In this document: positions 14,218 through 21,934 of the stretch, piece after piece
How the letters are laid out: each line of letters starts with the position of its first letter
Position numbering within the stretch: the stretch's first letter is position 1
Origin: Chloroflexota bacterium
Lineage (GTDB): Bacteria; Chloroflexota; Anaerolineae; Aggregatilineales; UBA3940
Assembly (NCBI GenBank): GCA_010092775.1
Contig: JAADYZ010000082.1
Location: 1-23,032 of the forward strand
DNA length: 23,032 nt
Direction of reading: 5' to 3'
The notes under the pieces: model-generated
Told to the model about the DNA's origin: nothing
The model's database searches: none
What the model saw: only the letters and a program-made list of their open reading frames with translations
Translations under genes and position numbers: made by a program

Positions 14218-16367
14218 TCCTGGAAGAAGCCGATGATGCGCTCGTGCAAGGTCACGCGGTCGTACTCCCTGCGCGGCATGTGGCGCTCATCCGGGAAGAT
14301 CAGCAGGTCATAGCGTTTACGGGCGCGGTTCAGCGCGTTGATCAACCGAGCCGTGTGGCGAAAGTGGACGTTCTCGTCCAACATGCCGTGCACGATCAGC
14401 AGGTCGCCGCTGATTTGGTCGGCGAGGTCTAGTACATTTCCTGCTGTGTAGCCATCAGGATTCTCTTGCGGCGTGCCCATGTAGCGCTCGGTGTAGCAGG
14501 TATCGTAGCCGCTCCAATCGGTCACAGGAGCGCCTGCTACGCCCACCTTGAACAGGTCGGACGCTTTCGCCAGGCACATCAGCGCCATGTAGCCGCCGTA
14601 GCTCCAGCCGGTGACGCCAATGCGTTCCGGATCGGCTAGGCCCTGCTTAATCAGCCACCTCACCCCATCTACCTGATCATCCACCTCAACCGTCCCCATC
14701 CGCTGCTTGAGCGCCCCTTCAAAAGCGCGGCCACGCCGGGCACTGCCTCGGTTGTCGAGCCTGAAGACCAGATAGCCCAGGCTCCTCAAGTATTGTAGTT
14801 GCAGGTTGGCAGTGGTGCGCCAGCTATCGGTGACCATTTGTGGGCCGGGGCCGCCGTAAACATGCACGATAACGGGGAAAGGCCCATCGCCGAAATCGGC
14901 GGGCGGGCGGTAGATCGCGCCGTGCAGTGTGGTCCCATCACGATTGGTCAGTTCGACCAATTCTGGCGGTTGCAGATCGAAGGGCTCTAAACGGGGATCG
15001 GTGGGTTGGTGAATGCTGATCGTCTTCCTCTCCGTCATGCTGTGTAGGGTAGCGCTGGGTGGTGCGCCCAAGCCACTGCGGATCAACACATAGCGGTCGA
15101 AGGTGGGGGCGATGCTGGCAGCATGCGTCCCACCCGCTGGGCTTAGGCGCGTGATCTCCTCGCCGTCGAAGCCGACGGAGTAAACGTGGGCCTGGGTTGG
15201 GTGCTCACGATTGCCACTGAAAAAGACGGCCTGTGCTTCCTCATTCACCGCCAGGATGTCATCGACCACCCACTCGCCGCGTGTCAACTGGCGCACCAGA
15301 TCACCGTCCGGTCCATACAAGTAAAGGTGGTTGAAGCCATCCCGCTCAGACGCCCATAGAAATCCGCCCTGCTCCAAAGGCATGAAGTGGCGACGGCGCA
15401 AATTCACCCAGGTGTCGGCTTCTTCATGCAAGACGAGGGACCGTTGGCCGGTTGCGGCGTCGAAGCGCAGAAGATCAATAAAGGATTGAGCGCGATCCAT
15501 GACTTGTGCCCCAAGTGAAGCATCTGGCCACCAGAAGACCCGCGCAAGATACATCTCCTGCCCATAGTCGAGGTCCATCCAGGTGGGGTCGCCACCCTCA
15601 CGACTAAGCACCCCCAGGCGCACGATAGCGTTGGCCGTGCCCGCTAAGGGATAGCGATGGTCTTCCTGAGCCGTATCACCCAGCTCATCTTTGCCCTGGT
15701 GCATAATGCGATAGACCGGAATGTGGGTCTCATCGACCTCGGTATAAGCGATCTGTAAGCTGTCAGGCGACCACCAATAGCCATCGTAGCGGCCCATTTC
15801 CTCCTGGGCGATGTACTCGGCCAGGCCATTGGTTTTTCCGGTGCCACGCGCAGCGCTGGTAATCTGCTGTGGCTCACCGCCCTCAGCCGCAACGACGTAG
15901 ACTTCTGCGTCCTGCACAAAGGCGATCCAATTGCCATCCGCCGACAGCTTCGGATCGATGAGGGTTGGCTGGCCGCTCCGGTCGGTCACGAGGCGCAGGT
16001 CGGTGGTCCCCGGATCAACGACATAGAGGGCATTGCCGACGGGCACCAGCAAGCGATCTGATGCCTCAGCGCGGCTGTAGCGCGTGATCCCCACGCTCAG
16101 GTTGCGTTCGCGCTGGCGGCGCAGCTCCTCCTCTAGGGTCAGGTCTTCTTCGCGCGTCCCACCGGCGGGTGCGCCAATTACCGCAATTGGGCTGCCGCTG
16201 GCTGCATCCCAGATGTGCAGTTTCAGCGTCGGGTCGTCGCCTTCCCCGGCCAGAAACATCAGGCGTGTGCCATCAAGGCTGAAGCCAAATCTGCTGGGTA
16301 GGTTGTAGCCAGGCGGCGGGAACACAGCGATGTCATCAATGGTGAAGCGAGGCGTGAACTCAGGCAT
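14208..16367 (-). CDS. S9 family peptidase, dipeptidyl-peptidase IV-like
   Basis: A 719-residue protease of the prolyl oligopeptidase family, closest in motifs to DPP IV (S9B). An N-terminal beta-propeller (about 1-470) carries QEEM near residue 197, matching the paired Glu motif that binds the substrate amino terminus in DPP IV. The C-terminal alpha/beta-hydrolase domain has S589 in GWSYGGYM, D664 in HGMLDENVHF and H696 in ERHMPRR, a complete triad with family-typical spacing. No signal peptide is visible, so a cytoplasmic location is likely. AAGGA lies 8-9 bases before the ATG at 16367, with a minus-strand TATAGT at 16416-16411 as a possible -10. It probably removes N-terminal Xaa-Pro or Xaa-Ala dipeptides. 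Its 3' end overlaps rfbC. Confidence 0.92.
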   Translation of the reverse strand: MPEFTPRFTIDDIAVFPPPGYNLPSRFGFSLDGTRLMFLAGEGDDPTLKLHIWDAASGSPIAVIGAPAGGTREEDLTLEEELRRQRERNLSVGITRYSRAEASDRLLVPVGNALYVVDPGTTDLRLVTDRSGQPTLIDPKLSADGNWIAFVQDAEVYVVAAEGGEPQQITSAARGTGKTNGLAEYIAQEEMGRYDGYWWSPDSLQIAYTEVDETHIPVYRIMHQGKDELGDTAQEDHRYPLAGTANAIVRLGVLSREGGDPTWMDLDYGQEMYLARVFWWPDASLGAQVMDRAQSFIDLLRFDAATGQRSLVLHEEADTWVNLRRRHFMPLEQGGFLWASERDGFNHLYLYGPDGDLVRQLTRGEWVVDDILAVNEEAQAVFFSGNREHPTQAHVYSVGFDGEEITRLSPAGGTHAASIAPTFDRYVLIRSGLGAPPSATLHSMTERKTISIHQPTDPRLEPFDLQPPELVELTNRDGTTLHGAIYRPPADFGDGPFPVIVHVYGGPGPQMVTDSWRTTANLQLQYLRSLGYLVFRLDNRGSARRGRAFEGALKQRMGTVEVDDQVDGVRWLIKQGLADPERIGVTGWSYGGYMALMCLAKASDLFKVGVAGAPVTDWSGYDTCYTERYMGTPQENPDGYTAGNVLDLADQISGDLLIVHGMLDENVHFRHTARLINALNRARKRYDLLIFPDERHMPRREYDRVTLHERIIGFFQDHL

Positions 16368-16422
16368 GTCTCTGTCCTTGGCGAATCGTCTGGGTCAAGA
16401 TGATGCAGAGACTATAACGCAA

Positions 16423-16449
16423 GCGAGGGCGACATTGCGTCACCCTCGC
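16423..16449 (-). terminator. Hairpin between the 35-residue ORF and the S9 peptidase
   Basis: Two 11-base arms (16423-16433 and 16439-16449) pair with one mismatch around a 5-base loop. On the minus strand it is followed by TTGCGTTATAG, which is not a clean U tract. It may end the small-ORF transcript weakly or be part of the S9 peptidase leader. Confidence 0.35.
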
Positions 16450-16485
16450 GAGAATTCAGGTATTCAAGTCCGAGCAGATGTGGAC

Positions 16486-16593
16486 CTATTGATCCTCCTG
16501 GTTCTTCTTGTCCAGCACAGAGACATAGTAGAGGGCACCAATACCAAGGAACAAGACACCAAGACCAGCAAAGAAAATGGCGATATCAACCAC
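16486..16593 (-). CDS. 35-residue single-pass membrane peptide, unknown
   Basis: A short frame starting with GTG at 16593. The peptide has a hydrophobic stretch from about residue 4 to 27 (IAIFFAGLGVLFLGIGALYY) and a charged tail DKKNQEDQ, the layout of a one-helix membrane microprotein. GGAAAG lies 6 bases before the GTG, and in-frame TAG and TGA codons just upstream rule out a longer start. A plausible promoter (TTGACC, 18 bases, TACACT) is about 40 bases upstream on the same strand. It is too short for usual gene-length cut-offs. It lies alone between the STAS gene and the S9 peptidase. Small subunits of respiratory or transport complexes have this shape, but I do not recognise the family. 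Confidence 0.6.
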   Translation of the reverse strand: MVDIAIFFAGLGVLFLGIGALYYVSVLDKKNQEDQ

Positions 16594-16631
16594 TGCAAAC
16601 TTTCCGTTTCACTAAACAAGGCTCTGTTTAC

Positions 16632-16661
16632 AGTGTAAGAGATCGCGACTGGCAGGGTCAA
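16632..16661 (-). promoter_or_regulatory. Probable promoter of the 35-residue membrane peptide
   Basis: On the minus strand TTGACC (16661-16656) and TACACT (16637-16632) are separated by 18 bases. The -35 matches five of six consensus positions and the -10 four of six. The predicted start is near 16625, about 32 bases before the GTG. Confidence 0.45.
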
Positions 16662-16736
16662 GGTGGCTTATATTAAGCGGCGCCTAATCAAGCAATAGGG
16701 CTGATCAGAGATTGACGGCTGCCTGAAAGGGAAGGC

Positions 16737-17084
16737 CTAACTAGCCAGCATGTAGCGCAGACGCGCCTCGTCCAGGCTGTTGGTCATGTCGAGCACGCGC
16801 TCAATCCGGGTGAGGTCGAGCAGAAAGCGAGCCTGAGGGTCAATGGGCCAAACGACCTTGAGGTCACCGCCATTGGCACGCGCCTGCTTCATCACCCGCA
16901 CCAGCGAGGTAATGCCAGCATTGTCGATGAAGGATACCGCTGAGAGATCGGCTACCAGTTTGGTTGATCCATCTTCCAGCAGGAATTCGAACTGATTCTG
17001 GATCATTGAGGCGCTAAAGGTATCGACGCGCCCCTGCGGGGCTAAGATGGCGATACTATCGATGAATTCGGCTTGAAGGTTCAT
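16737..17084 (-). CDS. STAS domain protein, anti-sigma factor antagonist-like
   Basis: A 115-residue single STAS domain of the SpoIIAA/RsbV class, cytoplasmic proteins that bind anti-sigma kinases. The N-terminal strand pair ILAPQGRVDTFSA (13-25) and the central loop SFIDNAGITSLV (51-62) are characteristic. At the position where SpoIIAA-type proteins carry the regulatory phospho-Ser (D-S-x-G), this protein has D54-N55-A56-G57, so the usual phosphorylation switch appears lost. No anti-sigma kinase, sigma factor or phosphatase gene is adjacent. A minus-strand TATACT at about 17143 could be its -10, but the -35 is unclear. It is separated from the upstream MFS gene by a strong terminator and so is independently transcribed. 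A non-sigma role, as in some signalling complexes, is possible. Confidence 0.88.
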   Translation of the reverse strand: MNLQAEFIDSIAILAPQGRVDTFSASMIQNQFEFLLEDGSTKLVADLSAVSFIDNAGITSLVRVMKQARANGGDLKVVWPIDPQARFLLDLTRIERVLDMTNSLDEARLRYMLAS

Positions 17085-17208
17085 AATAGGTTAACTCTCG
17101 GTTATACGATGGCCGCGTTTCGGCTTTCTGTGATTACAGTATAGACGGCATTTGGCTTGATTGGCCCCCATCAGCCCTGATTGTATGGCGACTGTTAGCC
17201 TCAGTTTA

Positions 17209-17243
17209 GACAAACAAAATCACCCACACATCGTGCGGGTGAT
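17209..17243 (-). terminator. Intrinsic terminator of the methyltransferase-MFS operon
   Basis: On the minus strand an 11-bp stem (17243-17233 with 17229-17219, one G-U pair) and a 3-base loop are followed by TTTTGTTTGT. It lies 33 bases after the MFS stop codon. This is a strong, well-formed terminator. Confidence 0.8.
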
Positions 17244-17275
17244 GGGTCTAGCCTCGGACAGATGACGGGGTAGAG

Positions 17276-18640
17276 CTAGCGCGCTGGACTCGGTTGTGGA
17301 TCAGCTTTAACCGTCTCTTCTAAGGGCACGTTTTGCGTCTCCTGCCCAAAGAAGAAGACCGCACCAGCCCCCACCAGGAAGGCCACTGCGAACAGCGCCA
17401 ATGGTGCCACCAGCGATAGGGGCAGCAAGAATCCGGCGATGATGGGTGCGATGGCCCCGGCGACACGCGTCATGCCGCTGGCCGCGCCCATCCCCGTCGC
17501 CCGAATCTCGGTAGGGTAGAGTTCCGGCGTGTAGGCATAGAGTACGCCCCAGGCCCCCAGGGTAAAGAAGGTCATCAACGAGGCGGCAGTGACGATTAAG
17601 GGAAGGTCATTCACCAGCGCGAACACAAAGGTAAACGCGCCACTGAACAAGAGATAGATCGTCAGTGTGCGTTTGCGCCCCCAGCGCTCTACCAGATAGG
17701 CCGCCGAGAAATAGCCAGGCAGTTGGGCCAGCGCCAGAATAAAGGTGTTCTGGTAGGTGCGCACGAAGTCAAAGCCACGCTCGAAGAAGATGCCCGGTAG
17801 CCAGATCAGCGTGCCATAGTAGCCAAAGGAAATGGCGAACCAGGCCACCCACAACATCAGCGTGGTACGCAGGAAGGGTGCTTTAAGCAGGGTGCGAACA
17901 TTCACCGACTCATTGCGGGGCTGCGCCTTGAGGCGATCAATGTGCAGGCTGACACCGTTCTCAGCGGCGACCTGCTGCAAGACCTGCCGCGCTTCTTCTT
18001 CGCGCCCATCGATCAACAGATAGCGCGGTGATTCAGGTACATAACGGCGGATGAAGAAGATCAAAACGCCCGGCACTGCTGAGAGCGCCAAGAGCAAGCG
18101 CCAACCAAAATCGAAGCGAGGGATGATCAACCAGGCCAATCCGGCGACGACAATGACCCCCAGGGCCCAGAAGCTCTCAAGCAGTACCAACCAGCGCCCG
18201 CGATCTTTGGTGGGCAGATACTCCGCGAAAATCGAGTAATCGACGGGCAGGGTCCCCCCCACCCCAAAGCCGGTAATGGTCCGAGTAATCAGAAGAAACA
18301 GATAGTTCGGGGAGAGCGCGGACAGGAATCCGAACACCGAGTCGATCAGGATAGTGACTTGGAAACCGAACTTGCGCCCGATCCGATCGCTCAGGCGGCC
18401 CCAGAACCACGCACCGATCAGCATCCCGACAAAGATAGCCGTGCCAATGCCGCTGGCTTGCAGCGGCGACAAGGCCCATTGGGCAATGATCGACGGAAGG
18501 ACAAAAGCCACAATGGATACCTCCATCGCATCTGCCGCCCAACCCAGCCCGGCGATCACCAGTAGTTTGTGCTGGAAGCGACCGATGCCAATCTGATCGA
18601 TCGCCTCCTCGATGGTCATTACAGTAGATTCACTTGACAC
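17276..18640 (-). CDS. MFS transporter, NiaP/sugar-porter-like
   Basis: A 454-residue major facilitator with 12 predicted membrane helices. N-terminal IGRFQ and LGWAADAMEV (in TM1) resemble the NiaP/SV2-related branch. The loop 2-3 motif GRLSDRIGRKFG and its repeat VERWGRKRT in loop 8-9 are present, and PELYPTEIRATGMG is in the second half. These mark a proton-coupled importer of small organic or aromatic acids, sugars or niacin-like compounds; the substrate is not readable. GTG at 18640 is chosen because GGAAAAGG ends 8 bases before it; ATG at 18619 is the alternative, with a poor ribosome site. The open frame runs further upstream, but that part overlaps the methyltransferase. It follows the methyltransferase gene by 64 bases and ends at a strong terminator. 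Confidence 0.88.
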   Translation of the reverse strand: MSSESTVMTIEEAIDQIGIGRFQHKLLVIAGLGWAADAMEVSIVAFVLPSIIAQWALSPLQASGIGTAIFVGMLIGAWFWGRLSDRIGRKFGFQVTILIDSVFGFLSALSPNYLFLLITRTITGFGVGGTLPVDYSIFAEYLPTKDRGRWLVLLESFWALGVIVVAGLAWLIIPRFDFGWRLLLALSAVPGVLIFFIRRYVPESPRYLLIDGREEEARQVLQQVAAENGVSLHIDRLKAQPRNESVNVRTLLKAPFLRTTLMLWVAWFAISFGYYGTLIWLPGIFFERGFDFVRTYQNTFILALAQLPGYFSAAYLVERWGRKRTLTIYLLFSGAFTFVFALVNDLPLIVTAASLMTFFTLGAWGVLYAYTPELYPTEIRATGMGAASGMTRVAGAIAPIIAGFLLPLSLVAPLALFAVAFLVGAGAVFFFGQETQNVPLEETVKADPQPSPAR

Positions 18641-18704
18641 AGGGTTTGCCTTTTCCACTTTGTGTGTGAAGCACACGAAGCATACCCCGTTTATGATGAT
18701 TGAG

Positions 18705-19238
18705 CTAGTTTCGCCAACTTCCGGCGGAATAGATTTCGCGGGTGCTGCGGCTGGGACGACTGCCCAATTTGCGTGTCTCACCCAGCGCAGCCTGATCGGC
18801 CAGGTGTTGCCAGCGCCCATAGGAGACGGGATAGGGCACCCAGGGACGACTTTTTTTGATGTTGTACTCGACGATCAAGAATCGTCCGCTGGGCTTCAAG
18901 TAACGCGCAAGCCGCTGGACGGTCGCCAGATGATCCGTTTGAAAGTGCAGGGAATTGGCCATCACCAGGCCATCCAGCGGCGGGAGGTCGAGGGCCTGGT
19001 TGAAATCCGCTGGGTGGGTGATCAGATTGACCTGGGGAAAGCGCTCCATCATGCTGCGCTGAAGGCGGCCTAGCTCGGCGCGATTCTGGTCGATGGCATG
19101 GATGGAGGCAGGTCTGTCCAACAGGTCAGCGAGCGCCAAGGTAAACGCACCCCATCCAGCGCCGAAATCGGCCCAGACTTGCTCGCCGCCGGGCAGCACA
19201 CCGTCGCGCAGCAACTTGACGTGATCGCTGTGATCCAT
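18705..19238 (-). CDS. Class I SAM-dependent methyltransferase
   Basis: A 177-residue Rossmann-fold methyltransferase. Motif I is VWADFGAGWGAFT (21-33, D24 and the GxGxG-like GAGWG). The acidic residue ending strand beta2 is D50 in HAIDQN. A post-motif strand GLVMANSLHF follows, then the LKPSGRFLIVEYN motif typical of this class. It is small and cytoplasmic. The substrate cannot be assigned; UbiE/Methyltransf_11-like small-molecule enzymes are the closest shape. GGGAGG lies 6 bases before the ATG at 19238. The T tract of the Dps terminator lies directly against this ribosome site, so there is no room for a separate promoter in the gap. The MFS gene follows 64 bases downstream, probably in the same transcript. 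Confidence 0.85.
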   Translation of the reverse strand: MDHSDHVKLLRDGVLPGGEQVWADFGAGWGAFTLALADLLDRPASIHAIDQNRAELGRLQRSMMERFPQVNLITHPADFNQALDLPPLDGLVMANSLHFQTDHLATVQRLARYLKPSGRFLIVEYNIKKSRPWVPYPVSYGRWQHLADQAALGETRKLGSRPSRSTREIYSAGSWRN

Positions 19239-19250
19239 TGTTGGCCTCCC

Positions 19251-19281
19251 AAAACAACAAAAGGCACACCGCTAGTGTGCC
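19251..19281 (-). terminator. Intrinsic terminator of dps, adjoining the methyltransferase ribosome site
   Basis: On the minus strand GGCACAC (19281-19275) pairs perfectly with GTGTGCC (19269-19263) around a 5-base loop and is followed by TTTTGTTGTTTT (19262-19251). It starts 27 bases after the dps stop. Confidence 0.75.
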
Positions 19282-19308
19282 CTTTCGTGCTGAAATAAGG
19301 CAGAATGG

Positions 19309-19806
19309 TTACTGCTGAATGTGTGCTTCCAGGAAGTAAAGGAACTTATCGGCCTCGCGAGTGATCTCAACAAACAGGTCAGAGCTGGCCATGTCGTTGA
19401 GGTCTTCAGTTTTGTCGACGGCAGCGCGGGTCATCGCCGTGTAGGCACTGTAGCGATCGATCAACACGCGAACCAGTTCTTCGCCTTCAACGGTCTCGAC
19501 TGGATAGGGTGGCAGCGAGGAAGCCTCGGCAGCCATGCGGGCAGTCCCCAGAGCCATCCCGCCCAATGCAGTGACACGCTCAGCGAGCATATCAGCATAG
19601 GGGAAGATACCATCGGCCAATTGGTCAAAGAGTTGGTGCAGTGCAATAAAGTGCATGCCCTTGACGTTCCAATGGGCCTGCTTGGTCTGTGAATAGAGGT
19701 CGAAGGTGTTCGCCAGCGCCTGGTTCAACAGGGTGACGATCTCCGCGCGTGATTCCTCAGGTATATCGATTTGGGTTTGGAAGCTGGTCGAGGTGGGTGT
19801 CGCCAT
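19309..19806 (-). CDS. dps: Dps family DNA-protecting ferritin-like protein
   Basis: A 165-residue ferritin-like protein of the Dps/bacterioferritin-comigratory class, which forms dodecamers that oxidise and store iron with peroxide and may bind DNA under starvation or oxidative stress. The inter-subunit ferroxidase residues are in place with E. coli-like spacing: H45, H57, D61, D72 and E76, within AHWNVKG...HQLFD...YADMLAE. The N-terminal tail (1-18) is short and not Lys-rich, so DNA binding by the tail is doubtful. GGAGA lies 7-8 bases before the ATG. A minus-strand TATACT at 19877-19872 may be the -10. It is bounded by its own terminator and is probably monocistronic. Confidence 0.94.
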   Translation of the reverse strand: MATPTSTSFQTQIDIPEESRAEIVTLLNQALANTFDLYSQTKQAHWNVKGMHFIALHQLFDQLADGIFPYADMLAERVTALGGMALGTARMAAEASSLPPYPVETVEGEELVRVLIDRYSAYTAMTRAAVDKTEDLNDMASSDLFVEITREADKFLYFLEAHIQQ

Positions 19807-19871
19807 GATGGAGTCTCCTTATCGTCTGACATGCGTTCAGGTGTGGCCGATTTAGCCACCACCCAGTTTAA

Positions 19872-19877
19872 AGTATA
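19872..19877 (-). promoter_or_regulatory. Possible -10 element for dps
   Basis: TATACT on the minus strand, about 66 bases before the dps ATG. No clear -35 is visible at the expected distance, as might be expected for an activator-dependent stress promoter. Weak call. Confidence 0.3.
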
Positions 19878-19953
19878 CAGATGCGAGACTCATTTTTCTC
19901 GTTTCGCCACTTTATGACGATAACTGTGGCGTTTAATCTGGCAGACAGAATGT

Positions 19954-20856
19954 CTAGACCGATAGACTCAATCCCCCCCAGGCCAGCATATAACCCGTGA
20001 TGATCACGACCATGGCCCACACCGATGGCGCCGCCGATTCCTGGCGCGTATAAGTGCGAATTCCCCAGACAGAAAGCGGCAGGGCCAAGGCCGCCAGCCC
20101 GGCGACAATCCAGGGCAGCCAACCGAGAATCGCAAGGCTGATCAAGGAGCCATAACCCGTGATGACCGCGGCCCGATAGAGGATACGGAGGCGCTCGACA
20201 GGCCATTGGGTAGCAAGTGTGTATTTTCCTACTGCGCGGTCCGGCTCGCGATCGGGCCAGGTGGTGGCCAGCAGATTGGCAAAATCGATCAGGAAGACGG
20301 GTAGCAGCAGCACAATGGGCAGCCAATCGATCTGATTTGCCAGCAGGCTGTAGCCGTACATCGGCATGGCGATCGCGCCCAAAACGGCGTTATCCAGTTC
20401 GCCCCAACCGCGCCAGGCCAATTTGAGCGGCGGCAGCGAGTAGCTCCAGCCGAGGATGACAATCAGGGCCATGATCAGCAACGCTTCAATGGCGTGAAGC
20501 CCGAGCGCAAGGGCGAGGCCCTGCAAGGCGCAGGCGATGACGAGCGCCACCCAGGCAGCGATCAAAGCGGTTTGGCGCGGTACAAGTCCACTTGGCAAGA
20601 CGCCACTGCCACCCGAGTAGGCGGTTCGATTGGCCAAGGCGTCGGTCTCAACGTCGGCATACTCATTGGCGTAGTGGACGGCCAAGCTGGCGAACAGCAC
20701 GATCGGTATGGCGATCAGCACAGCGCCGAGCTTCCACGTGAATCCAAAAGCAGCGGCCATCAACAAGCCAAGCACAAACACCATATATATCGAGACGATC
20801 TGGCTAGGCCGGGCCATTCCCCAGAGTGCCTGCACGTAGCGACTGACTGCTGACAT
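19954..20856 (-). CDS. UbiA family prenyltransferase, MenA-like
   Basis: A 300-residue integral-membrane prenyltransferase with about eight or nine helices. The first Asp-rich motif is N64-E-Y-A-D68-V-E-T-D72 and the second is D202-R-E-P-D206 followed by RAVGK. Together they bind the Mg-diphosphate of the polyprenyl donor. YSLPPLKLAWRGWGELDN after the fourth helix resembles MenA (1,4-dihydroxy-2-naphthoate prenyltransferase of menaquinone synthesis) more than UbiA proper or chlorophyll synthase, but the assignment within the superfamily is inference. No other menaquinone gene is adjacent. GGAGA precedes the ATG at 20856 by 9 bases. A 7-bp inverted repeat with a TTGTCA on the minus strand lies about 80 bases upstream. 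Confidence 0.85.
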   Translation of the reverse strand: MSAVSRYVQALWGMARPSQIVSIYMVFVLGLLMAAAFGFTWKLGAVLIAIPIVLFASLAVHYANEYADVETDALANRTAYSGGSGVLPSGLVPRQTALIAAWVALVIACALQGLALALGLHAIEALLIMALIVILGWSYSLPPLKLAWRGWGELDNAVLGAIAMPMYGYSLLANQIDWLPIVLLLPVFLIDFANLLATTWPDREPDRAVGKYTLATQWPVERLRILYRAAVITGYGSLISLAILGWLPWIVAGLAALALPLSVWGIRTYTRQESAAPSVWAMVVIITGYMLAWGGLSLSV

Positions 20857-20930
20857 TCTATCTTCTCCCCAATTACCAGCGGTCGTTCAGAAGCGTGGAC
20901 GTTGCCAGCCGTGAAATCCTTTCGTCGCGC

Positions 20931-20952
20931 CTGTGCTGACAATCTAGCACAG
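20931..20952 (-). promoter_or_regulatory. Inverted repeat upstream of the prenyltransferase, possible operator
   Basis: CTGTGCT (20931-20937) and AGCACAG (20946-20952) form a perfect 7-base inverted repeat with an 8-base centre. The minus-strand TTGTCA (20942-20937), a fair -35, falls inside it, but no good -10 lies 17 bases downstream. Confidence 0.3.
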
Positions 20953-20960
20953 CAAGCACC

Positions 20961-20998
20961 AAACTCAAACTAGCCGATAGCGTGCCACGATCGGCTAG
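20961..20998 (-). terminator. Second hairpin after the DUF5996 gene, probable backup terminator
   Basis: CTAGCCGAT (20970-20978) and ATCGGCTAG (20990-20998) are perfect 9-base complements around an 11-base loop. On the minus strand the stem is followed by TTTGAGTTT. The U tract is interrupted. Confidence 0.5.
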
Positions 20999-21007
20999 CG
21001 CTGCGCA

Positions 21008-21052
21008 GAGCAAAGGAAGCAGGGGCAGATAGAGGTTGGAACTGCCCCTGCT
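21008..21052 (-). terminator. Terminator of the DUF1622-SDR-DUF5996 operon
   Basis: An 11-bp perfect stem (21018-21028 with 21042-21052) and a 13-base loop lie 6 bases after the DUF5996 stop. On the minus strand the sequence after the stem is TCCTTTGCTC, a moderate U-rich tail. Confidence 0.6.
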
Positions 21053-21058
21053 AGGCTC

Positions 21059-21919
21059 TTAGCCCAGTTTAAGCACCGGGAGTATGGCATTGTAGATACG
21101 CAGGCAGAGGTCTTCGACGATCTGCTCGGGGTAGGCCATGTCTTTGAAGTCGTCATAGTGAACAATGGCGCCGGTATAGTCGGTGGTCTCCCATTGAGCA
21201 GGTGAGGGCATCATCGGCACGTCGTACTCATCCAGGTAGGGCCAGGCATAGACGTAAATGTAGGGCCGTGGGATACCAGGGCTGAAAGGCGCAAAGCCAA
21301 AGTTCAAATGCGGATCGGTCTCCAGCGCGGATGAAGTCGGAAACCACAAGCCGGAGAGGTCGAAGTGCTCCGGCCAGACGACGATGGGCGTCTGCGGCCC
21401 CACCAGGCGCGCACGGAATCGGGCAATGCCGGTGAAGACTGCATAGAGCACCTCTGCAAAGCCTGCCGCCACCGCAGGATCGGTACGAAGCGGCTCTTCG
21501 CTGCTGATCTCCTCGGGGGTGGGCGGCAGCGAGCCTTCTTTAGCCTGCGTCAGTTCAAGCGCCTTGTCAATGAGATCAGCTTCAGCGCTGTCCTTCAGTG
21601 CCAGACCGTACTCATAGTCCTTGGTGGCGTTCAAGAAGGCCGTCATCAGCGACTTCTGACTGTGATCAGCAAGCTTGAAAGACCGCGTGGCGGCGCTGTC
21701 ATGGCGATAGATCAGCTCTTGGTTCACAAAATCCAGGTTGAGCCGCCCTCCGCCGGGCAGTTCACCCGACGACAGGCCCCAGGGCATGACGTGCATCGGC
21801 AGTTCCAGGTAGTTTGGACGATGGTCGAATGATAAGAGGCGTGCCACACCAATCGTGCGCGAGGCCAGATGCAGGGCTTGCGCGGTGGGGGTCCAGGGTT
21901 GTAGGTCGGGCAGGGGCAT
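21059..21919 (-). CDS. DUF5996 family protein
   Basis: A 286-residue soluble protein with features I associate with DUF5996: an N-terminal ALHLASRTIGVARL helix; ELPMHVMPWGLSSG and the strand GGGRLNLDFVNQELIY; and in the C-terminal half EHFDLSGLWFP and APFSPG...PYIYVYAWPYL. Function is unknown. The conserved His, Asp and aromatic residues (HFD, YAWPY) could line a ligand pocket, but no catalytic motif is established. The ATG at 21919 is preceded by GGAAAGGA about 8 bases upstream. It begins 15 bases after the SDR stop, so both are probably co-translated. Two hairpins downstream close the operon. Confidence 0.75.
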   Translation of the reverse strand: MPLPDLQPWTPTAQALHLASRTIGVARLLSFDHRPNYLELPMHVMPWGLSSGELPGGGRLNLDFVNQELIYRHDSAATRSFKLADHSQKSLMTAFLNATKDYEYGLALKDSAEADLIDKALELTQAKEGSLPPTPEEISSEEPLRTDPAVAAGFAEVLYAVFTGIARFRARLVGPQTPIVVWPEHFDLSGLWFPTSSALETDPHLNFGFAPFSPGIPRPYIYVYAWPYLDEYDVPMMPSPAQWETTDYTGAIVHYDDFKDMAYPEQIVEDLCLRIYNAILPVLKLG

Positions 21920-21934
21920 TGGGTGATCCTTTCC

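Noticed and set aside
16673..16700. Near-palindrome TTAAGCGGCGCCTAA upstream of the small ORF
   Set aside because: Imperfect and built around a common 6-base palindrome; no second copy found near a promoter.
18641..18820. N-terminal extension of the MFS protein to 18820
   Set aside because: It overlaps the well-supported methyltransferase gene and adds no membrane helix; a ribosome site fits the GTG at 18640.
19904..19934. Hairpin CGCCAC...GTGGCG after the prenyltransferase
   Set aside because: On the minus strand it is followed by AAACG rather than a U tract, the loop is 15 or more bases, and the stem is only 6 bp.
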